A DNA stretch of 64,000 nt, from contig NZ_LMPV01000011.1 in the NCBI RefSeq assembly GCF_001423965.1, positions 598-64,597 of the forward strand, given 5' to 3'. The notes below the pieces were generated by a model. It did no database searches and had not been told where the DNA came from. It saw only the letters and a list, made by a program, of their open reading frames with translations. Below are positions 1 to 8,173 of this stretch, in pieces. Within the stretch, counting starts at the first letter, position 1. Each line of letters starts with the position of its first letter. Source of the DNA: Exiguobacterium sp. Leaf196 (lineage in GTDB: Bacteria > Bacillota > Bacilli > Exiguobacteriales > Exiguobacteriaceae). A program made the position numbers and the translations under genes.

Positions 1-42
1 GAAGCGGCGCGATGCTTGTCCCAGGAAAACGATTCGAGACGA

Positions 43-84
43 ACAAAAAAGCGCAATCCTTCTCGTCAGAGAAAAATTGCACTT
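43..84 (-). terminator. Rho-independent terminator of the nucleoside transporter gene
   Basis: On the minus strand a 16-bp stem (with a few G-U pairs) closes a 4-nt loop and is followed by a run of T residues. It lies 60 bases beyond the stop codon of the leftward nupC-like gene, so it most likely ends that transcript. Confidence 0.75.
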
Positions 85-97
85 TGTCTTCAGTCTG

Positions 98-130
98 AGA
101 GCAATGGATCTGCTGATCTATTGCTCTTTT
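98..130 (+). terminator. Terminator-like hairpin facing right
   Basis: A continuous stem of about 13 bp (positions 98-110 with 115-127, loop TGCT) is followed by TTTT on the plus strand only. It may end a rightward gene that stops before the left edge of the window, convergent with nupC. The upstream gene is not visible. Confidence 0.45.
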
Positions 131-143
131 ACATGTGTAACGA

Positions 144-1322
144 TTACAGCAAGACGCTGACGACGATTGACGTCAAGACGCTGACGAGAGTTGCACCATA
201 CAGTAATTTCAAACCAAAACTAGCTGCAACGCTTCCTTGGCGATCATTCAATCCTTTAACCGCACCAGCGATGATTCCGATCGACGAGAAGTTCGCGAAC
301 GAGATCAAGAAGACAGAAACGATTCCGAGTGTACGTTCCGAGAACTCTTTCGTGTACTCAGGAAGGCTTAACATCGCGACAAATTCATTCGTGATCAATT
401 TCGTTGCCATGACACTACCGGCACTGACGGCTTCCGCCCATGGAACACCCATGATGAATGCGAATGGTGCAAAGATGTATCCGAGAATTTCTTGGAACGA
501 GATACCGAGAACCATCAGGAAGATATCGTTGACCATTCCGATCAAAGCATTGTAACCGATCAACATCGCACCAACGATGATTGCGACTTTGAATCCATCC
601 ATGATGTATTCGCCGAGCATTTCGAAGAACGTTTGCTTCTCTTCGACGATTTCAAGAATATCTTCTTCCGGGTCAACCGTGTATGGGTTGATGATTGAGA
701 CGATCATGAAACCACCGAACAAGTTCAAGACGATTGCTGTAACGACATATTTTGGTTCTACCATCGTCATGTACGCACCGACGATTGACATCGAAACCGT
801 CGACATTGCTGATGCACACAATGTGTAAAGACGGTTTGCTGGTAATTGACCAATTTGTTTTTTTACTGTGATGAATACTTCTGATTGTCCGATCGCAGCT
901 GAAGCAACCGCGTTGTAAGACTCGAGACGCCCCATCCCGTTGATTTTCGACAAGACGAAACCAATCCCACGCATCAAGATCGGTAAAATCTTTGTGAATT
1001 GCAAAATTCCGATCAAGGCAGAGATGAAAACGATTGGTAGCAAGACGTTAATGAAGAACGGTTGTGCACCTTCGTTCGCTAGTCCACCAAAGACGAAATC
1101 AATCCCGATTGCCGCATAACTCAGCAGTTTTTCAAAGACTTTCGCGACGCCACGAATGACGATATATCCGAACGATGTATTGAGTAAAATGAACCCAAGT
1201 ACGAGCTGAAGAACTAGCATGACCGCAAGCGGTTTCAATTTGATGCCTTTACGATTGCTGCTGACAAGGAGTGCCAAGCCGAAAACGATAGCCAGTCCGA
1301 GTAGTGCGATAAGATATTTCAT
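144..1322 (-). CDS. nupC: NupC-family concentrative nucleoside:cation symporter
   Basis: This 392-residue polytopic membrane protein matches the CNT (NupC) family in length and layout. Hydrophobic helices run from residue 1 to the C-terminus. The signature around GQSEVFITVKK, near the middle, corresponds to the conserved nucleoside-binding loop of CNT carriers. The family imports nucleosides with H+ or Na+ across the cytoplasmic membrane; which nucleosides cannot be told here. The start is supported by a GAGGGG ribosome site about 7 bases upstream. It is transcribed alone, with a terminator downstream (43-84). A dyad centred near 1363 in the upstream region may be an operator. Confidence 0.9.
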   Translation of the reverse strand: MKYLIALLGLAIVFGLALLVSSNRKGIKLKPLAVMLVLQLVLGFILLNTSFGYIVIRGVAKVFEKLLSYAAIGIDFVFGGLANEGAQPFFINVLLPIVFISALIGILQFTKILPILMRGIGFVLSKINGMGRLESYNAVASAAIGQSEVFITVKKQIGQLPANRLYTLCASAMSTVSMSIVGAYMTMVEPKYVVTAIVLNLFGGFMIVSIINPYTVDPEEDILEIVEEKQTFFEMLGEYIMDGFKVAIIVGAMLIGYNALIGMVNDIFLMVLGISFQEILGYIFAPFAFIMGVPWAEAVSAGSVMATKLITNEFVAMLSLPEYTKEFSERTLGIVSVFLISFANFSSIGIIAGAVKGLNDRQGSVAASFGLKLLYGATLVSVLTSIVVSVLL

Positions 1323-1352
1323 GAAGTACCCCTCTATCTATTAGTTGTTTAT

Positions 1353-1379
1353 CAGTTGTACATTCGTACGATGTCTGAC
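1353..1379. promoter_or_regulatory. Imperfect dyad upstream of the nucleoside transporter
   Basis: Two GTAC cores separated by ATTC (TTGTACATTCGTACGA) are flanked outward by TCAG and CTGA. The site lies about 40 bases upstream of the nupC start. It looks like a repressor operator, but I cannot name the regulator. Confidence 0.35.
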
Positions 1380-1444
1380 GTTTAATCTCTTTCCAAGTAA
1401 TAGAATAATCAATATTTCGAAGAACTACAAGAGAAAAAGTTCAT

Positions 1445-2302
1445 TTAGTAACCGCTTTCGTTATTTTCATAGACTTTCAAGACAAACTTTTCCAAGCGTT
1501 CCCGAACATTGTCCTGACTAAGGTTTTGCCTTCCATATGCTTTCCACCCCGAATAGACGTCAATTGTTTCAGGTCCAAAATCAAAAACAGCCCGAATATC
1601 CCACGCGTGATCGTACAAACGGTTCGTCTGTTTAAGGTAACTTTTTAAAAAATGATCCGCCATCTCGACGGATTCGAGCAAGGCAAGATTCAAACGACAA
1701 TGCGCAAGGTCGACTTCAATGGGACCTACACATGCATTAATCCAATCAATCGTATGACACGTTCTGTCCATTTCGTATAACACATTGACCGGATGGAAAT
1801 CCCGATGAATAAATCGGATTGTTTGACTTTCGATCGGTTCGACCGCCAGTAGCTGACGCCATCTCTCCGGATGCTGCGTCCACGTCGGAACGTAACGTTC
1901 CGTCGCATACGGCTGATAGACATAAAGAGATTCTGGTACGGGCAGCGTATGGATTGCCGCAAGCATCTGTGCTAGTCGTTCGACATATTGCTCATCCACC
2001 TGATCAAGCCGGATCTCTCCCGGTGAACGCGTCATATATAACCAAGGCGGTATTTCGTCCCTAACATCTGTTTGATAGTCCAACACATCTGGTGCTAAGT
2101 CACCTGCTGCTCGTAACGCAAACACCTCGTGCAAGACAAGATCAGGCTCCTCATGTAGCCAGTCCTGATTCGTATGGACGCGAAGAATTCCCTCACCGAC
2201 CCGAAAAACAAGGGAGGATGTCGCGCCTTTTAAGACTTCGACCTCTCCTCCCTCCTGTCCAAGCTGTTGCAAGATTTTCGTAAGGACAGTGGACGATATC
2301 AT
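1445..2302 (-). CDS. Aminoglycoside phosphotransferase (APH) family protein
   Basis: This 285-residue protein has an APH/choline-kinase-like fold. The phosphate-transfer loop is HRDFHPVN (about residues 166-173: His166, Asp168 and Asn173 fit the HxDxxxxN motif). The Mg-binding Asp follows in IDWINA. The N-terminal nucleotide lobe includes SSLVFRV. Family members phosphorylate small alcohols or amines such as aminoglycosides, choline, homoserine or sugars; the substrate here is unknown and antibiotic resistance should not be assumed. The start codon overlaps the stop of the preceding HD-hydrolase gene by 4 bases (ATGA), so the two are translationally coupled. Confidence 0.8.
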   Translation of the reverse strand: MISSTVLTKILQQLGQEGGEVEVLKGATSSLVFRVGEGILRVHTNQDWLHEEPDLVLHEVFALRAAGDLAPDVLDYQTDVRDEIPPWLYMTRSPGEIRLDQVDEQYVERLAQMLAAIHTLPVPESLYVYQPYATERYVPTWTQHPERWRQLLAVEPIESQTIRFIHRDFHPVNVLYEMDRTCHTIDWINACVGPIEVDLAHCRLNLALLESVEMADHFLKSYLKQTNRLYDHAWDIRAVFDFGPETIDVYSGWKAYGRQNLSQDNVRERLEKFVLKVYENNESGY

Positions 2303-3606
2303 GATGTCACACTACCAATCAATAACTGGTCGATTTGCATCTTCTCATTCGCATGTTCGCGCAAGTCGTGCAAAATTTCTTGCGGGAAGAACAGCTTCTC
2401 ATCCGTCTGGCGTGACGTCGCGATGGCTTGAACGAGCGGTGAAACTTGCGAGATCTCTTTCATCTGCCCATCCTTCATCTGTAGCATGATCGGTTGTTTG
2501 CTGATTTCACCATTATCTCCATATAAATCGTAAGGAAGACGACTGAGTTTATCTTCTAGCAGATAATACGTCGGATTCAAACCGATCGCTTCAAACAGCT
2601 CGCATAATTTTTCATGGACGAGTTCACGTTTTTCAGCCGGGTAATCGACATACTTGAACAACTTCCGGTCAACGAATCTTTCTGATAGATCAGAAAGGAT
2701 CGGATCCTGTTCGTTCGCCCACTGCTGAAAATAGAAGTAGACGATCGTCTCATCGAGTCCAAGGAAATCACGCAACTCCATCTTCTGATCAAACAGCGGC
2801 ATTAAATGAATCGGTGCAATCACAAACGGATAACCGGAAAGGTATAGCTCCTGTGCTCGTTCGAGAATGGCTTTTAATAGGTAATCACTCGATCGTGTCA
2901 CCGGATGCAGGTAGACTTGCCAATACATCTGATACCGACGCATGATGTAGTCTTCAATCGAATGCATCCCGGACTGCTTGACGACCATTTGATTCGGCGC
3001 CGGACGCAATACCCGAAGCATCCGCTCAAGATCAAATTTTCCGTAGCTGACGCCAGCAAAGTGCGCATCGCGTAATAAATAATCCATTCGATCAACGTCG
3101 AGTTGAGAGCTGATCATCGTGACGAGCAGTTGATTCGGGTGCGTTTTATTGATGATCGACGCCACTTCTTCCGCGAATCCCTCTCCCACTTGGTCGAGAA
3201 CTTTCTTGATTTCCGTATCCCCGAGGATGATTCGCTCTGTCCACGTTTCATGGTTGACACCGAAGACATTCTCGAACGCGTGCGAAAACGGACCATGACC
3301 AACATCGTGTAAGAGTGCCGCAGCCAGCGTCAACTCCCGGTACTGATCATCCCAATCGGCGCGACCGTTAAAGACGTCGATCAGTTGGCGCGTGATCTCA
3401 TAGACGCCGAGTGAATGATGGAATCGCGTGTGTTCCGCCCCATGAAACGTCAAAAAGGATGTTCCCAGTTGTTTGATTCGACGTAGTCGTTGAAACTCAC
3501 GTGTACCGATCAATTGCCAAATCAACTGATCACTGACATAGATATACCGATGAACAGGATCTTTGAAGACCTTCGTTTCCTTTAATTGACCTAATGATTG
3601 ATACAT
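2299..3606 (-). CDS. ywfO: HD-domain phosphohydrolase, YwfO-like
   Basis: This 435-residue HD-superfamily hydrolase carries the metal-binding set FHHSLGVYE, HDVGHGPFSHAFE and DVDRMDYLLRD in the first half, in the order seen in the YwfO/dNTPase-like family. Related Firmicute proteins have been described as dNTP triphosphohydrolases, so nucleotide hydrolysis in the cytoplasm is the best guess. AAAGGAGAG stands before the ATG. It is the first gene of a two-gene operon with the APH-family gene. B. subtilis ywfO also lies near lipL, which here is the divergent neighbour. The function is inferred from the family. Confidence 0.85.
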   Translation of the reverse strand: MYQSLGQLKETKVFKDPVHRYIYVSDQLIWQLIGTREFQRLRRIKQLGTSFLTFHGAEHTRFHHSLGVYEITRQLIDVFNGRADWDDQYRELTLAAALLHDVGHGPFSHAFENVFGVNHETWTERIILGDTEIKKVLDQVGEGFAEEVASIINKTHPNQLLVTMISSQLDVDRMDYLLRDAHFAGVSYGKFDLERMLRVLRPAPNQMVVKQSGMHSIEDYIMRRYQMYWQVYLHPVTRSSDYLLKAILERAQELYLSGYPFVIAPIHLMPLFDQKMELRDFLGLDETIVYFYFQQWANEQDPILSDLSERFVDRKLFKYVDYPAEKRELVHEKLCELFEAIGLNPTYYLLEDKLSRLPYDLYGDNGEISKQPIMLQMKDGQMKEISQVSPLVQAIATSRQTDEKLFFPQEILHDLREHANEKMQIDQLLIGSVTS

Positions 3607-3709
3607 ATGTTTCTCTCCTTTAAATCGTGTCTATGTCGTTGTTGTTCGGTTTTGTCTCCAAGGATTCCTGTCTCCTGCGGCGCTTCGCACAGAAACTTTA
3701 TACACCCTG

Positions 3710-3718
3710 TGCTATAAT
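3710..3718 (+). promoter_or_regulatory. Extended -10 promoter of lipL
   Basis: TGCTATAAT is a perfect extended -10 element (TGnTATAAT), 33 bases before the lipL start. No good -35 is seen, which fits an extended -10 promoter. Confidence 0.6.
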
Positions 3719-3751
3719 GATGTCGCAAATCTACAATAAAGGAACGAGCCT

Positions 3752-4573
3752 ATGGGAATCGAACTCTTAAAACAAGAACATTATCGTATTTTTGATCAAA
3801 CGTCACTCGGAACTGCTTTTCATGCGACACAATCGTTTGCGATGGACGACACATTATGCGCTTCCGTTGCAACAGAAGGAGCTGCACTCCGCTCTTGGAT
3901 TCACCACGAAACTGTCGTCCTCGGCATCCAGGATGCCCGCCTTCCTCACCTTGCTGACGGCGTAGCTGTTTTGCACGAACATGGTTTTTCGCCCGTCGTC
4001 CGTAACTCAGGCGGTCTTGCTGTCGTCCTTGACGCCGGTGTCTTGAATATTTCGTTAGTCCTACCCGAACGTGGCGGCATCGATATCGACAGTGGTTACG
4101 AAGCGATGCTTGCGCTCGTCCGTGGCATGTTCGCTCAAGAAACGGACGCGATCGTCGCCGGTGAAGTCGTTGGATCGTATTGTCCCGGTTCTTATGACTT
4201 ATCGATCGCCGGTAAAAAATTCGCTGGTATCTCCCAGCGTCGTGTCCGTGGCGGAGTTGCCGTTCAAATCTACCTCTGTGTTAACGGAAGCGGGAGTCAG
4301 CGCGCCGCTTTAGTCCGCGACTTTTACGCGGCAGCGCTTCAAGGCGAGGCGACGAAATTCGTCTATCCAACCATCGTCCCGGAAACGATGGCTTCGCTTG
4401 AAGAATTACTCGGTACCTCATTGACGATTGAGGAATGTTTACGTCGTGCCTATGAGGCATTACTTGCGCTCGGCGCTGATTTAACACCAGCGACTTTGAC
4501 GGAACTCGAGAACGAGCGGTTCTGTGTCAACTTGAGTCGAATGCTTGATCGAAATGAAAAAGCCCTAGGTTAA
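3752..4573 (+). CDS. lipL: Octanoyl-[GcvH]:protein N-octanoyltransferase
   Basis: This 273-residue cytoplasmic enzyme of the biotin/lipoate protein ligase fold transfers the octanoyl group from GcvH to E2 subunits, the amidotransfer step of lipoate assembly in Bacilli. The active-site segment [19 protein letters not shown] carries the catalytic Cys at residue 144, followed by [24 protein letters not shown] corresponds to the substrate-binding region. The catalytic Cys separates LipL from LplA-type ligases, which lack it. The ATG follows an AAAGGAACGAG ribosome site. It has its own extended -10 promoter and is followed by degV after 13 bases, so the two are probably cotranscribed. Confidence 0.92.
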   Translation: MGIELLKQEHYRIFDQTSLGTAFHATQSFAMDDTLCASVATEGAALRSWIHHETVVLGIQDARLPHLADGVAVLHEHGFSPVVRNSGGLAVVLDAGVLNISLVLPERGGIDIDSGYEAMLALVRGMFAQETDAIVAGEVVGSYCPGSYDLSIAGKKFAGISQRRVRGGVAVQIYLCVNGSGSQRAALVRDFYAAALQGEATKFVYPTIVPETMASLEELLGTSLTIEECLRRAYEALLALGADLTPATLTELENERFCVNLSRMLDRNEKALG

Positions 4574-4586
4574 GAAAGGAGAGAAC

Positions 4587-5438
4587 GTGATGATCCGATT
4601 GATCACAGACAGTGGTGCTGATGCACCAAAAGACATGTTAGATGCTTATGATTTTACGATCATGCCGTTCGGCGTATTGATCGACGAAGACACGTTCTTC
4701 GACGGAGAATCGATATCTCCAAAACAACTGTATGATAAGATGCGCGATGGCGCAGCACCAAAGACATTCCAAGTAGAAGTCAGCCGGATGGTCGAGGTGT
4801 TCACGCGTCACTTCGAACAAGGTGATCCCTTCCTCTATCTCGCTTTTTCAAGTGAGTTATCTGGAACATACCAAACCGCGAAGATGCTCGCAGATGAACT
4901 CGCCGAAAAATATCCGAACGTCCCCTATCTCGTGCTCGATACGAAAACCGCTTCAACGGGACAAGGACTATTCGTTCTCGACGTTGCAGAGTATGCACAA
5001 ACGCATTCGTTTGAAGAAACAGTGGTCTACGCTGAAGCCAAGGTGAATACGATTCGTCATCTGTTTACAGTCGAATCACTCGAATATTTGATGCGCGGTG
5101 GACGCGTTTCGCGAGCTAGCGCCTTCATTGGTGGTCTCCTATCGATCTTGCCACTGTTGACCGTCGAAGATGGGAAGCTGATTCCGAAAGAAAAAATCCG
5201 AGGTCAGAAAAAGGTCATGAACCGGATCGTCGAGTGGATGGAAGAAGCACGTCCTGCGATTGACGGACACCGAATCATGATTGGTCACGGGGATTCGATC
5301 GAACGGGCAGAACAGTTAAAACAATCGATTGAAGCACAATTCTCACCAAGCGAAGTCATCTTGACGATCGCCGGCGCAGCCATCGGTTCACATACTGGAC
5401 CGGGACTCGTCGTCATTGGTTACGACCTTCCACGTTAA
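4587..5438 (+). CDS. DegV family fatty-acid-binding protein
   Basis: This 283-residue DegV-fold protein starts with LITDSGADAP, the conserved first strand and loop. SSELSGTYQTA (lipid carboxylate-binding region) and SLEYLMRGGRVSR follow. DegV/FakB proteins bind one fatty acid and hand it to the FakA kinase; no fakA lies nearby, so the exact role is open. The ribosome site AAGAAAGGAGAG precedes ATGATG; the first ATG and the next codon are both possible starts. A strong bidirectional terminator follows at 5462-5503. The gene lies 13 bases after lipL. Confidence 0.88.
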   Translation: MMIRLITDSGADAPKDMLDAYDFTIMPFGVLIDEDTFFDGESISPKQLYDKMRDGAAPKTFQVEVSRMVEVFTRHFEQGDPFLYLAFSSELSGTYQTAKMLADELAEKYPNVPYLVLDTKTASTGQGLFVLDVAEYAQTHSFEETVVYAEAKVNTIRHLFTVESLEYLMRGGRVSRASAFIGGLLSILPLLTVEDGKLIPKEKIRGQKKVMNRIVEWMEEARPAIDGHRIMIGHGDSIERAEQLKQSIEAQFSPSEVILTIAGAAIGSHTGPGLVVIGYDLPR

Positions 5439-5461
5439 CAGCATTCATTCTTACTTCATTT

Positions 5462-5503
5462 AAAACGGGACAGACTCTTAATCGAGTCTGTCCCGTTTTT
5501 TTT
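5462..5503 (+). terminator. Bidirectional terminator after degV
   Basis: A 16-bp perfect stem (AAAACGGGACAGACTC with its complement) closes a short loop and is followed by eight T. The A run on the other side lets it serve the leftward flotillin operon as well. Confidence 0.9.
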
Positions 5504-5717
5504 AGGAATTATAGCCGAAGAATAGCAGTGCTACGCTTAAGCCGAGCGAGGAGACGATGAACACGATCGCCATCCCACCCATTCCGAAGACCAGCATCTT
5601 CGGTAAATCACGTCGCTTCTTTAGAAGGGCTGTCAATAACCCGACGTTGATCAAGAAGACGACAACGAACGGGAGCAACAACATCCAACGCTCTTGCAGT
5701 AACGCTAAACCATCCAT
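5502..5717 (-). CDS. Small two-helix membrane protein downstream of floT
   Basis: This 71-residue hypothetical protein has two hydrophobic helices (about residues 11-31 and 43-67) and a short basic loop KKRRDLPK between them. AAAGGATA stands 8-10 bases before the ATG. It lies 49 bases downstream of floT with no terminator between, so it is the last gene of the flotillin operon. I do not recognise a family. The position suggests a role linked to flotillin membrane domains, but that is inference from neighbours only. Confidence 0.65.
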   Translation of the reverse strand: MDGLALLQERWMLLLPFVVVFLINVGLLTALLKKRRDLPKMLVFGMGGMAIVFIVSSLGLSVALLFFGYNS

Positions 5718-5766
5718 GATGAGATATCCTTTCAGAAACTACTTCTACTAGTACATAGTAATGATA

Positions 5767-7287
5767 TCAGTCTTCTGTTTTCGACGCTGCCACCGCATCA
5801 TGAGAATTCAAGTTGACCGTTAACGGCTTTGCTGTTCCTTTACCAGAGAAGTTCTCGATCAACTCTTTGACATCTAATCCTGACGACGCTTTTAACGTCT
5901 CTTGCAGTGACGCCATCAAATCCGTTGCGTACCCTGTGACACGGTTCGCACCGCCACCTTCACCACTACCTGTATCGACGACCGTGATCTTATCGATGTT
6001 ACCGAGTGGTGCTGCAATCTCTTTCGCGTATTCTGGCATCATCCGAATGACCATGTCAAGGATTGCTGCTTGTCCGAATTGTTCGAACGCCTGCGCGATT
6101 TTTTCTTTCGCTTCCGCTTCGGCAAGACCTTTCAAACGAATGATGTCTGCTTCTGTTTCCCCTTGTGCTCGCTCAGCGTCCGCTTTCGCAAGACCATCCA
6201 GACGAATTCGTTCTGCATCCGCTTTTGCCGATGCTTCAATCCGGTATTTCGTTGCATCTGCTTCCGCATATTGCTTCGCACGGTCCGCTTGGGCAGCTTG
6301 CTCAATCGAGTAACGATCGGCATCGGCACGTTTTTTGACTTCCGCATCGTATTGTTTCTCACGACGGAGGATTTCTCGTTCTTCGAGCTCGATTTGTTTT
6401 TGACGCTCAATGATTTTGATTTGCATCTGTTGCTCGGTGACTTCTTGTTGTGCACGTGCATTCTCAAGATCATACGCTTGGTCGGCTTTCGCCTTCGCGA
6501 TATCTTGTTCGCGGCGGTAGTCTGCCATCTTCAACTGATTTTCTTTTTCCGCTTCAGCGATTTCCGTTGCACGTTCGAGTTCTGCTTTTTTCGCATCCTT
6601 TGAAGCTTCCGCTCGTTTGATGCGTGTCTCTTTTTCCGCGTCTGCCGTTGCGATGTCCGCATCCCGGCGCACCTGTGCAATCCGTGGTTTCCCGAGTGAT
6701 TCTAAGTATCCATTTTTATCTCGGACGTCTTTGATCGTAAACGAAACGATGACGAGCCCCATCTTCGCCAGATCTTGTGATGCGACCCGCTGGACTTCTT
6801 GCGAGAACTTATCGCGGTTCTTATAAATTTCTTCGACTGTCATCGAACCGAGGATCGAACGCAAATGCCCTTCAAGAACTTCACGCGCTTCCCCTTCACG
6901 CTCTTCTTTTGATTTTCCGAGGAACTGCTCTGCTGCTGTTGCAATCTCAGAAATCGAACTGCCGATCTTGATGATCGCCGTTCCATCAGCCATGACCGGT
7001 ACACCCTGCTCCGTGTACACTTCTGGTGTTGTGACTTCGAGTTTACTCGATAACAAGCTAAGTGGTGTTGCTTGTTGGAAGACAGGTAACACGAATGTTC
7101 CGCCGCCGCGAATAATCTTCACCCGGTTGCCGGACTCATCGGTATTAACGTTGCGTCCTCCAAGATAACTACCGGATACGATTAATGCTTCTTCCGGACC
7201 AACCGTTCGGTACTTCGTGATGAATAGGACAATCAATGCAACGATCAATGCGACTGCAACGATCGATACGATTAATACTGGATTCAT
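5767..7287 (-). CDS. floT: Flotillin-like membrane-domain protein FloT
   Basis: This is a 506-residue flotillin. One N-terminal membrane helix (about 2-22, VLIVSIVAVALIVALIVLFI) is followed by a PHB/SPFH domain. A long Glu/Ala/Lys-rich coiled coil then runs from about residue 200 to 400, with many EAE/AEA repeats. A short C-terminal domain follows. FloT scaffolds functional membrane microdomains and affects membrane fluidity. The chosen ATG overlaps the NfeD-gene stop by 4 bases and has AAAGGAGATG upstream; an in-frame start seven codons earlier has no good ribosome site. The NfeD-floT arrangement matches B. subtilis yuaF-yuaG, which is sigma-W dependent; a matching promoter is seen at 8063-8089. 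Confidence 0.95.
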   Translation of the reverse strand: MNPVLIVSIVAVALIVALIVLFITKYRTVGPEEALIVSGSYLGGRNVNTDESGNRVKIIRGGGTFVLPVFQQATPLSLLSSKLEVTTPEVYTEQGVPVMADGTAIIKIGSSISEIATAAEQFLGKSKEEREGEAREVLEGHLRSILGSMTVEEIYKNRDKFSQEVQRVASQDLAKMGLVIVSFTIKDVRDKNGYLESLGKPRIAQVRRDADIATADAEKETRIKRAEASKDAKKAELERATEIAEAEKENQLKMADYRREQDIAKAKADQAYDLENARAQQEVTEQQMQIKIIERQKQIELEEREILRREKQYDAEVKKRADADRYSIEQAAQADRAKQYAEADATKYRIEASAKADAERIRLDGLAKADAERAQGETEADIIRLKGLAEAEAKEKIAQAFEQFGQAAILDMVIRMMPEYAKEIAAPLGNIDKITVVDTGSGEGGGANRVTGYATDLMASLQETLKASSGLDVKELIENFSGKGTAKPLTVNLNSHDAVAASKTED

Positions 7288-7805
7288 GTAAACATCTCCT
7301 TTTTCCATTGTTGGGGGTACGTCACGACAGACGCGACGCCTTGTTTAATCTCGATAACAAGTACCTTTGTTCCTTGTGGTAAGGCAGGACCTTCAAACAG
7401 GACGGCTGACTTCGATACACGTCCTGAGACGTCATCAAGTAAAATTTCACCATATCCTTCAGTCGGAATCGGCACGATGACGGTTGCGCTACGCCCTTCT
7501 AGCATCTGTTCCGAAAATCCAAGCGACTGTTCGGCTTGTGCCATCGGAACGAACAAAAAAATATGCATCAGCGTCGTCACCAACAACGCGATGACACTGC
7601 TGATGATCAAAATCAAAATTGAACCAAGCGGACTCAGTTGTTCGAGTCCGAAGCCGATCGCTGACGTGATGATGACGAAAGATAAGATCAACGTAGGATG
7701 GAAAATTTGATCGACACCCGGAATGACGTCTGAGAATAGGATGGACACAAACACACCACAAGCAGCGGCCGCTAACGCATATAAATAAAGTGTACTAACG
7801 TCCAT
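7284..7805 (-). CDS. yuaF: NfeD-like membrane protein, flotillin partner (YuaF-like)
   Basis: This 173-residue protein has an N-terminal membrane region (three or four helices over residues 5-90) followed by a soluble OB-fold-like NfeD C-domain (about 105-170, with GRSATVIVPIPTEGYGEILL). NfeD proteins are routinely coded next to flotillins and are thought to act with them in the membrane. The ATG overlaps the end of the upstream 75-residue gene by 11 bases, and its stop overlaps the floT start. The assignment rests on the family pattern plus the neighbour. Confidence 0.85.
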   Translation of the reverse strand: MDVSTLYLYALAAAACGVFVSILFSDVIPGVDQIFHPTLILSFVIITSAIGFGLEQLSPLGSILILIISSVIALLVTTLMHIFLFVPMAQAEQSLGFSEQMLEGRSATVIVPIPTEGYGEILLDDVSGRVSKSAVLFEGPALPQGTKVLVIEIKQGVASVVTYPQQWKKEMFT

Positions 7806-8022
7806 TTTCGTTCACCTCGATGTAAGGATGTGAACCATACAGTTCGTGATAAGCCCGCTGATACGCAGTCCGGTTTTCTTCATACAATAAACGAGCCAAC
7901 TCTTTGTCTCGCTGATCAATCGCCTCTTCTTGACGACGTAAGTATTTTTTTTGCGCGGCAAAATGACGTGCTAATCTTGCCTCAATCGACGGTTCTCGTT
8001 CACGCGGCAACTCCTGTTTCAT
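7795..8022 (-). CDS. Hypothetical 75-residue charged protein, first gene of the flotillin operon
   Basis: This small soluble protein is rich in Arg, Glu and Gln (EARLARHFAAQKKYLRRQEEAIDQRD) and is probably helical or coiled coil. It has no membrane helix. AGGAGTGGAGCG gives a strong ribosome site before ATG. It overlaps the NfeD-like gene by 11 bases and lies just downstream of the sigma-W-like promoter. I do not recognise a family. Good ribosome site, overlap and operon position argue that it is real. Confidence 0.65.
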   Translation of the reverse strand: MKQELPREREPSIEARLARHFAAQKKYLRRQEEAIDQRDKELARLLYEENRTAYQRAYHELYGSHPYIEVNENGR

Positions 8023-8062
8023 CGCTCCACTCCTTTCTGAAGTACTGGCTTTCTCCCTCTTC

Positions 8063-8089
8063 TACGCAAACCATCTAGAAAATGTTTCA
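8063..8089 (-). promoter_or_regulatory. Sigma-W (ECF sigma)-like promoter of the flotillin operon
   Basis: On the minus strand TGAAAC is followed after 17 bases by CGTA, the hallmark of sigma-W promoters. It lies 40 bases upstream of the first gene. The homologous yuaF-yuaG operon of B. subtilis is known to belong to the sigma-W regulon. Confidence 0.6.
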
Positions 8090-8123
8090 AAATGAATTCC
8101 ATTTCTTTTCCTTTCATTAAATA

Positions 8124-8160
8124 AAAAAACGTTCGTCCCATAAATAGGACAAACGTTTTT
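8124..8160 (-). terminator. Terminator of the Bcr-type MFS gene
   Basis: AAAAACGTTCGTCC pairs with GGACAAACGTTTTT around a loop of eight bases, with T/A runs on both sides. It lies just beyond the stop of the leftward MFS gene. Confidence 0.85.
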
Positions 8161-8173
8161 GACTAACAAGTAT

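Noticed and set aside
16-555. Open frame of 179 codons on the plus strand at the left edge
   Set aside because: It lies antisense to the nupC gene, has no ribosome site and no recognisable protein pattern; it is a shadow frame.
1445-2302. Acquired aminoglycoside resistance gene
   Set aside because: The kinase motifs are present, but the gene is coupled to a core ywfO-like gene with no mobile element nearby, so a housekeeping kinase role is more likely.
6070-6603. Long plus-strand frame opposite the flotillin gene
   Set aside because: It arises from the repetitive Glu/Ala/Lys codons of the coiled coil read in reverse; the Phe/Arg-rich product is not protein-like and lacks a ribosome site.
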